Source of the DNA: JAHDWY01 sp964632865 | GTDB taxonomy: Bacteria > Hydrogenedentota > Hydrogenedentia > Hydrogenedentales > SLHB01 | Direction: 5' to 3' | NCBI GenBank assembly: GCA_964632865.1 | Contig: CAZWDH010000002.1 | Span: 1-64,000 of the forward strand | DNA length: 64,000 nucleotides | In this document: piece by piece, positions 60,897-64,000 of the stretch | How positions within the stretch are numbered: position 1 is the first letter of the stretch | How the letters are laid out: every line of letters starts with the position of its first letter | Made by a program: the position numbers and the translations under genes | Notes under the pieces: generated by a model | Databases searched by the model: none | The model's input: the letters and a program-made list of their open reading frames with translations, nothing else | What the model was told of the DNA's origin: nothing

Positions 60897-61745
60897 CTAT
60901 TGCAGTCCCAGCAACGCGCGGGCGTTGTCGCGGAACACTTTTGCCTTCACATCCTCGGGCAAATCCATCTCACCATACAGACTGAATTGAACGACCTTCT
61001 GCCCCGGCGCGAGGTAGTCGGTTCCAAACAGGAGCCGGTCCGCGCGCCGAATCACGAATTCTTTGCCAAACGCCATGTCGCGCATGATCGCGTTGGCGCC
61101 ACTGCCTGCGGACAGATCCGCGTAGATGTTCGGGAACCGATCCATGAGCGCGTCCATAGCGCCGCCGGGCGTGACGGGCCGGTTCGGGTAGCTGCCCATG
61201 TCCTCTTGCGTGCAATCGCCGGAGATGGCGGCCCACCACCCGTTGGCGTGACCGATGAAGACGCCCTCGGGGACTTGCTCCAGGACTTTCGTGAGTCCGG
61301 GCAGGCCCGGTTGGTCCATGTTGCGTTGGTTGTCCATATGGAACAGCACGGGGAGCTTGGCCTCCGCGCAGGCCGCATAGATCTCCAGATTGCGGGGGTC
61401 GTCCATGGCGACTCCGCATTTGTGCTCGCCGAATCCCTTCGCGCCCGCTTCCTTGTACCGAAGCAGCAGATCGAGTTTGGCCTGGTATCCGCTCAGGTTG
61501 AGCGTGCGCGGGTCGATGGAACAAAAGGGAATCAACCGGTCGCGATACGGTTCCGTTTGAGACAACACATAGTCGGGCGTCAACACGTGATCCCACGACT
61601 CGGGCGAAATCAACGGCAGCACGGCGGCTTGCGCCACGTTCCGGCTGTCCATCCAACGCAGCAGCCCTTCGGGATCAAGGGGCGGACGGTTCCCCCATTT
61701 CTGACCGAGGTGGGTGTGTATGTCGAAGAAGGGGCCCGAGGCCAT
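60897..61745 (-). CDS. Amidohydrolase-2 family protein, probably cut off from its Tat leader
   Basis: A 282-residue TIM-barrel metallo-hydrolase: FFDIHTHLGQKWG (HxH), KGFGEHKCGVAMDD, PVLFHMDNQRN, GVFIGHANGWW and ADRLLFGTDYLAPG give the metal ligands His, His, Asp. The reading frame is open upstream of ATG 61745 for four codons to a TAA; beyond it the same frame encodes a 38-residue Tat leader (see 61758-61874). ATG 61745 has no ribosome site. So this may be a nonsense-mutated exported enzyme, or a cytosolic one reinitiating after the stop. The preceding lipoprotein gene is in the same unit. Confidence 0.85.
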   Translation of the reverse strand: MASGPFFDIHTHLGQKWGNRPPLDPEGLLRWMDSRNVAQAAVLPLISPESWDHVLTPDYVLSQTEPYRDRLIPFCSIDPRTLNLSGYQAKLDLLLRYKEAGAKGFGEHKCGVAMDDPRNLEIYAACAEAKLPVLFHMDNQRNMDQPGLPGLTKVLEQVPEGVFIGHANGWWAAISGDCTQEDMGSYPNRPVTPGGAMDALMDRFPNIYADLSAGSGANAIMRDMAFGKEFVIRRADRLLFGTDYLAPGQKVVQFSLYGEMDLPEDVKAKVFRDNARALLGLQ

Positions 61746-61757
61746 CGCGGCCGTTTC

Positions 61758-61874
61758 TTAGGGGTCATACCCGCGCGCGGTCAAACCGATTGCCATGGCG
61801 GCGGTCGCGCCGAGGAAGGTGCGCCGCGAGAGCATGTCAGATCGTTTGATCCGGTCATCTTTACTGCGTTCCAT
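61758..61874 (-). CDS. 38-residue Tat leader ORF in frame with amidohydrolase
   Basis: MERSKDDRIKRSD is followed by LSRRTFLGATAAMAIGLTAR, a clear twin-arginine signal, then GYDP and a TAA stop (61758-61760). AAAGGA lies 6 nt before the ATG. Downstream in the same frame come Glu-Thr-Ala-Ala and the amidohydrolase start at 61745. A leader with no mature part is improbable, so the natural reading is one gene, 60897-61874, split by one codon. It could be a true nonsense mutation, an error in the sequence, or read-through. Confidence 0.7.
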   Translation of the reverse strand: MERSKDDRIKRSDMLSRRTFLGATAAMAIGLTARGYDP

Positions 61875-61948
61875 GATCGTCCTTTCCATGCACTACACAA
61901 CACGCCGGGTTGAGAACGGCGAGGGCGAGCCCTCGCACTCCATACGGA

Positions 61949-62674
61949 CTAATCCCACCAGAAGTAGAGTTTGCCTTTGGCCAGTTCGTCGGCCAAGGCT
62001 TCGACCGTGCCGGTTCCTTGATCGACAATGTCCGGGCAGAACTCGTACATGCGCTTGGCCAGCGCGGGCGCGTTATCCGGCGGCGTCACGAAGTACCCTT
62101 CCAGAAAATCCAGCCCGGCGCCGGTCAGGGTAAAGGGATTCTGCTCTTCCATACCGCGCAGCCAGGCGATGACTTCTGCGTTGTCCACGTCGAAATTGAC
62201 GCCGTCCGTGCCGACGGCCTGGATGACTTCATACGGATCCGTCGTCGGCAGCAGTGCAATTATGTCGGGTTGACCGCTGATACCGAAACGGCAGTCGATT
62301 CGAAACAGGAACGCTCCGTGCTTCAAGGCCGCCTGGTGCCACGCCAACAAGTTCCCCTCGGCGCTCTCGTACGACGCGGTCGCTTGATACGCGCCGCCTA
62401 TCGCTTCCATCGGAGCAAATCGAAGTCCCAGTTCGTTCGACAATTGGCCCAGCGCACTCTGAAACTCCGGTTTGCCGCTCCGCTCGGAAAAGTCGATGGG
62501 AGAAGCCGGTGCAACATAGATCTCCGCGACCTGGGCCACCGGTGCAACCGCTTCAGCGGATTCTTCAGGCGCCTTGGCGGACCAGCATGCGGAGACCAGC
62601 ACCGTGAGTACAGTGCCCGCAACGGGAGGGAAAACTTTTCCCATCCCGGACTTCTGCGTGCGGTCTCGGCCCAT
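61949..62674 (-). CDS. DUF4253 lipoprotein
   Basis: A 241-residue lipoprotein: VLTVLVSAC is the lipobox after a short N-terminus, and GGGAGG lies 5 nt before ATG 62674. The body carries a DUF4253-type domain: LAWHQAALKHGAFLFRIDC, then TDPYEVIQAVGTDGVNFDVD, IAWLRGME, FCPDIVDQGTGTVEALADEL and the end KLYFWWD. The alignment with the C-terminal domain of the ankyrin protein at 2028-4523 covers about 100 residues. DUF4253 has no proven function. It lies 19 nt after the c-haem protein gene in one operon, with the amidohydrolase next. Confidence 0.85.
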   Translation of the reverse strand: MGRDRTQKSGMGKVFPPVAGTVLTVLVSACWSAKAPEESAEAVAPVAQVAEIYVAPASPIDFSERSGKPEFQSALGQLSNELGLRFAPMEAIGGAYQATASYESAEGNLLAWHQAALKHGAFLFRIDCRFGISGQPDIIALLPTTDPYEVIQAVGTDGVNFDVDNAEVIAWLRGMEEQNPFTLTGAGLDFLEGYFVTPPDNAPALAKRMYEFCPDIVDQGTGTVEALADELAKGKLYFWWD

Positions 62675-62693
62675 TCCAACCTCCCTCGTGGAG

Positions 62694-64000
62694 TTACTCC
62701 AACGAAGTCAGATACGCAATCAAGCTTGCGAGGTCTTCTTTGCTGATGGTCTGCTCCCAGCCTTCAGGCATGATGGACAGATTATCGCTCTTGATGTCAT
62801 CGATATTCACGCGGAGCACGGTGTCGGCCTCGCCGTTGGCGCGCTTGAGCGTGATGCTCGTCGCGGTTTCCGACGCGATGATGCCGCTGTGGGACTCCCA
62901 GTCACTGGTTTCGATCGTGTAGTTCACGTATTGGGGATTCACCTCGCGATTCGGATCGAGGACGTTCACAAGAATCTTGTCGGGACCGGCCTGGGCCACA
63001 GTCGAAAGGTCGGGACCGACCTCAAAGCCCACGCCCTGCACCTTGTGGCACTTGCTGCAGTTTTCGGTAAACACAGCCTTACCGCGCTCGGGATCGCCCT
63101 TCATGGCGAGCACGTCCTGGTACGCGTCCACGACTTCCTGGCGCGAGCCGAGATTGTAATCGGCCAGCACGCGCTCCGCCTGGGCGCGGATATCCGCGTT
63201 GTCGTACGCGAGGAGGGAACGCACCCGCAGCGAATCGAGGTTCGTCGCGCGGAAGTCGCCTTCGCCGATGGCGTCCAGCAACTTGACCAGCCAGGGTTCC
63301 CGTGAAAACAGGGCTTCGATGGCTTGGGCGCGCAACGGTGGCGTCATGCCCGGCCAGGCTTCGAGGATGGCCGACGCGATTTCCAGGTTGTCGAACTTGC
63401 GCAAGGTGCCCAAGGCCGCACGTTGCACTTCCACCGGCTGACGTTGATCCAACATCGAAAAAAGGATCTCGTGGGTCTTGTCGTAGCTATCGAATCCGAG
63501 GGTCTGGATCGCGTCGACGCGGTTCGCAATTTCTTCGTCCGTGTTGCCCGCAACTTGATGAGCCGATTCCAGCATCTGGGCCAGCAAGGCTTCCGCCCGC
63601 TCGCTCGACGCGAGCACGCCTTGCGCTTCGCCGCCTTTGCCGGCCTGCTTCATCCCCTGAATGAGCCCGCGCACGGCGTTCTGCGCCAGCGCATCTTCCT
63701 CCGATGGAAGCGCGTCAATTCGTTCGAGGGCAACGGTCACGTCAGAATCGAGACCCGTCGCGCCGACCTGCAACGCAAGATCTTCCAGAAACCCGCGACC
63801 CTCGTCGGACTTGCGGTAGTCCACGTCCTCGGCCAACGCAGCAAAGATCTCACCGGACCCGTAAACAGACGAACTCAACAGCGCGAGTCGGAACCATTGG
63901 TCGTCGCTGTGCGCTTTGGCAATATCCACCAAAGCCCCATTGCGATCCTCACCCTGGCATTCGCCCAGCGAGAATGCGACCTGATACTGCACGCGTAGCT
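62694..64000 (-). CDS. Planctomycete-type haem-binding protein with HEAT-like repeats (cut by window end)
   Basis: The C-terminal 430 or more residues of a large secreted c-haem protein; the frame stays open to the right edge and GTG 63992 is internal. The first ~290 residues form HEAT-like helical repeats (LAALGTLRKFDNLEIASAIL-type pattern). At about 310, GKAVFTENCSKCHKVQG gives the CxxCH, then GPDLSTVAQAGPDKILVNVL and a C-terminal beta domain (TLKRANGEADTVLRVNID) ending in SIMPEGWEQTISKEDLASLI. This is the Pirellula/Verrucomicrobium-type haem-binding domain. Its N-terminal propeller is probably outside the window. Confidence 0.88.
   Translation of the reverse strand, partial: LRVQYQVAFSLGECQGEDRNGALVDIAKAHSDDQWFRLALLSSSVYGSGEIFAALAEDVDYRKSDEGRGFLEDLALQVGATGLDSDVTVALERIDALPSEEDALAQNAVRGLIQGMKQAGKGGEAQGVLASSERAEALLAQMLESAHQVAGNTDEEIANRVDAIQTLGFDSYDKTHEILFSMLDQRQPVEVQRAALGTLRKFDNLEIASAILEAWPGMTPPLRAQAIEALFSREPWLVKLLDAIGEGDFRATNLDSLRVRSLLAYDNADIRAQAERVLADYNLGSRQEVVDAYQDVLAMKGDPERGKAVFTENCSKCHKVQGVGFEVGPDLSTVAQAGPDKILVNVLDPNREVNPQYVNYTIETSDWESHSGIIASETATSITLKRANGEADTVLRVNIDDIKSDNLSIMPEGWEQTISKEDLASLIAYLTSLE

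Noticed and set aside
61758..61760. Stop-codon recoding (selenocysteine or pyrrolysine) in the amidohydrolase
   Set aside because: The codon is TAA, which is not used for either, and no SECIS-like hairpin is seen after it.
60444..61913. 489-residue plus-strand open frame
   Set aside because: Antisense to the prepilin-like gene and the amidohydrolase; its sequence is His/Arg/Gly-rich shadow.
1..64000. CRISPR arrays, tRNA or rRNA genes
   Set aside because: No regularly spaced identical direct repeats, no tRNA arms and no rRNA segments were recognised by eye on either strand; a scan could still find a missed tRNA.

Overview
This 64 kb window is a G+C-rich bacterial chromosome segment (roughly 60% by eye) from a diderm with meso-diaminopimelate-type peptidoglycan. 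The mix points to a lineage near the Planctomycetota/PVC bacteria, and Hydrogenedentota is my best guess: a PSD1/DUF1549-DUF1553 cytochrome next to a DUF1501 protein, a planctomycete-type c-heme protein with HEAT-like repeats, a DUF1559-type prepilin-like protein, many secreted hydrolases with Tat leaders, and an otherwise conventional division/cell-wall (dcw) cluster with ftsI and ftsW. The lineage is inference; no rRNA gene or other strong marker is present.

Layout. 1-10.2 kb: the 3' end of alanine racemase, a YacP-like NYN protein, a CPBP protease, a long ankyrin-repeat protein ending in a DUF4253-like domain, an intergenic inverted repeat, a possible serpin-like membrane-anchored protein, and a MacAB-type efflux operon. 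10.4-22.8 kb: dcw operon mraZ, STAS, rsmH, ftsL-like, ftsI, murE, murF, mraY, murD, ftsW, murG, tightly packed with overlapping starts and stops. It stops at murG; murC, murB, ftsQ, ftsA and ftsZ are not here. 22.9-25 kb: two tandem HD-GYP proteins, each behind a similar sigma70-like promoter. 25-44.7 kb: deoC, an Nramp-like transporter, a penicillin-acylase-family enzyme, a propeller/PAS sensor, a beta-helix protein, a two-module alpha/beta hydrolase, the PSD1-DUF1501 pair, a ceramidase-like protein, an SDR and a glutamine-synthetase-like enzyme.

44.9-49.4 kb is a minus-strand terminal-oxidase cluster (cupredoxin-like protein, subunits I and III, two small membrane proteins, subunit II). 49.6-59 kb holds a second two-module hydrolase, a UroD-family protein, a repeat-rich gap, a glycosyltransferase, a threonine-synthase-like enzyme with an iron-type ABC binding protein and ATPase but no permease, then PilZ, macrodomain and hydrolase genes. 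59-64 kb is a minus-strand operon of the c-heme protein (cut by the window edge), a DUF4253 lipoprotein, a Tat-leader/amidohydrolase split by an in-frame stop, a prepilin-like protein and a Tat-exported sugar isomerase-like protein.

The most unusual signals are: an rsmH gene with no canonical start codon before its conserved N-terminus (probable ATA start in an ATAG overlap); a STAS gene in the dcw operon whose usual phospho-serine position is methionine; a large insertion in MraY; two DUF4253-like domains in very different proteins; an oxidase subunit I with substituted D- and K-channel positions; and the split Tat amidohydrolase.
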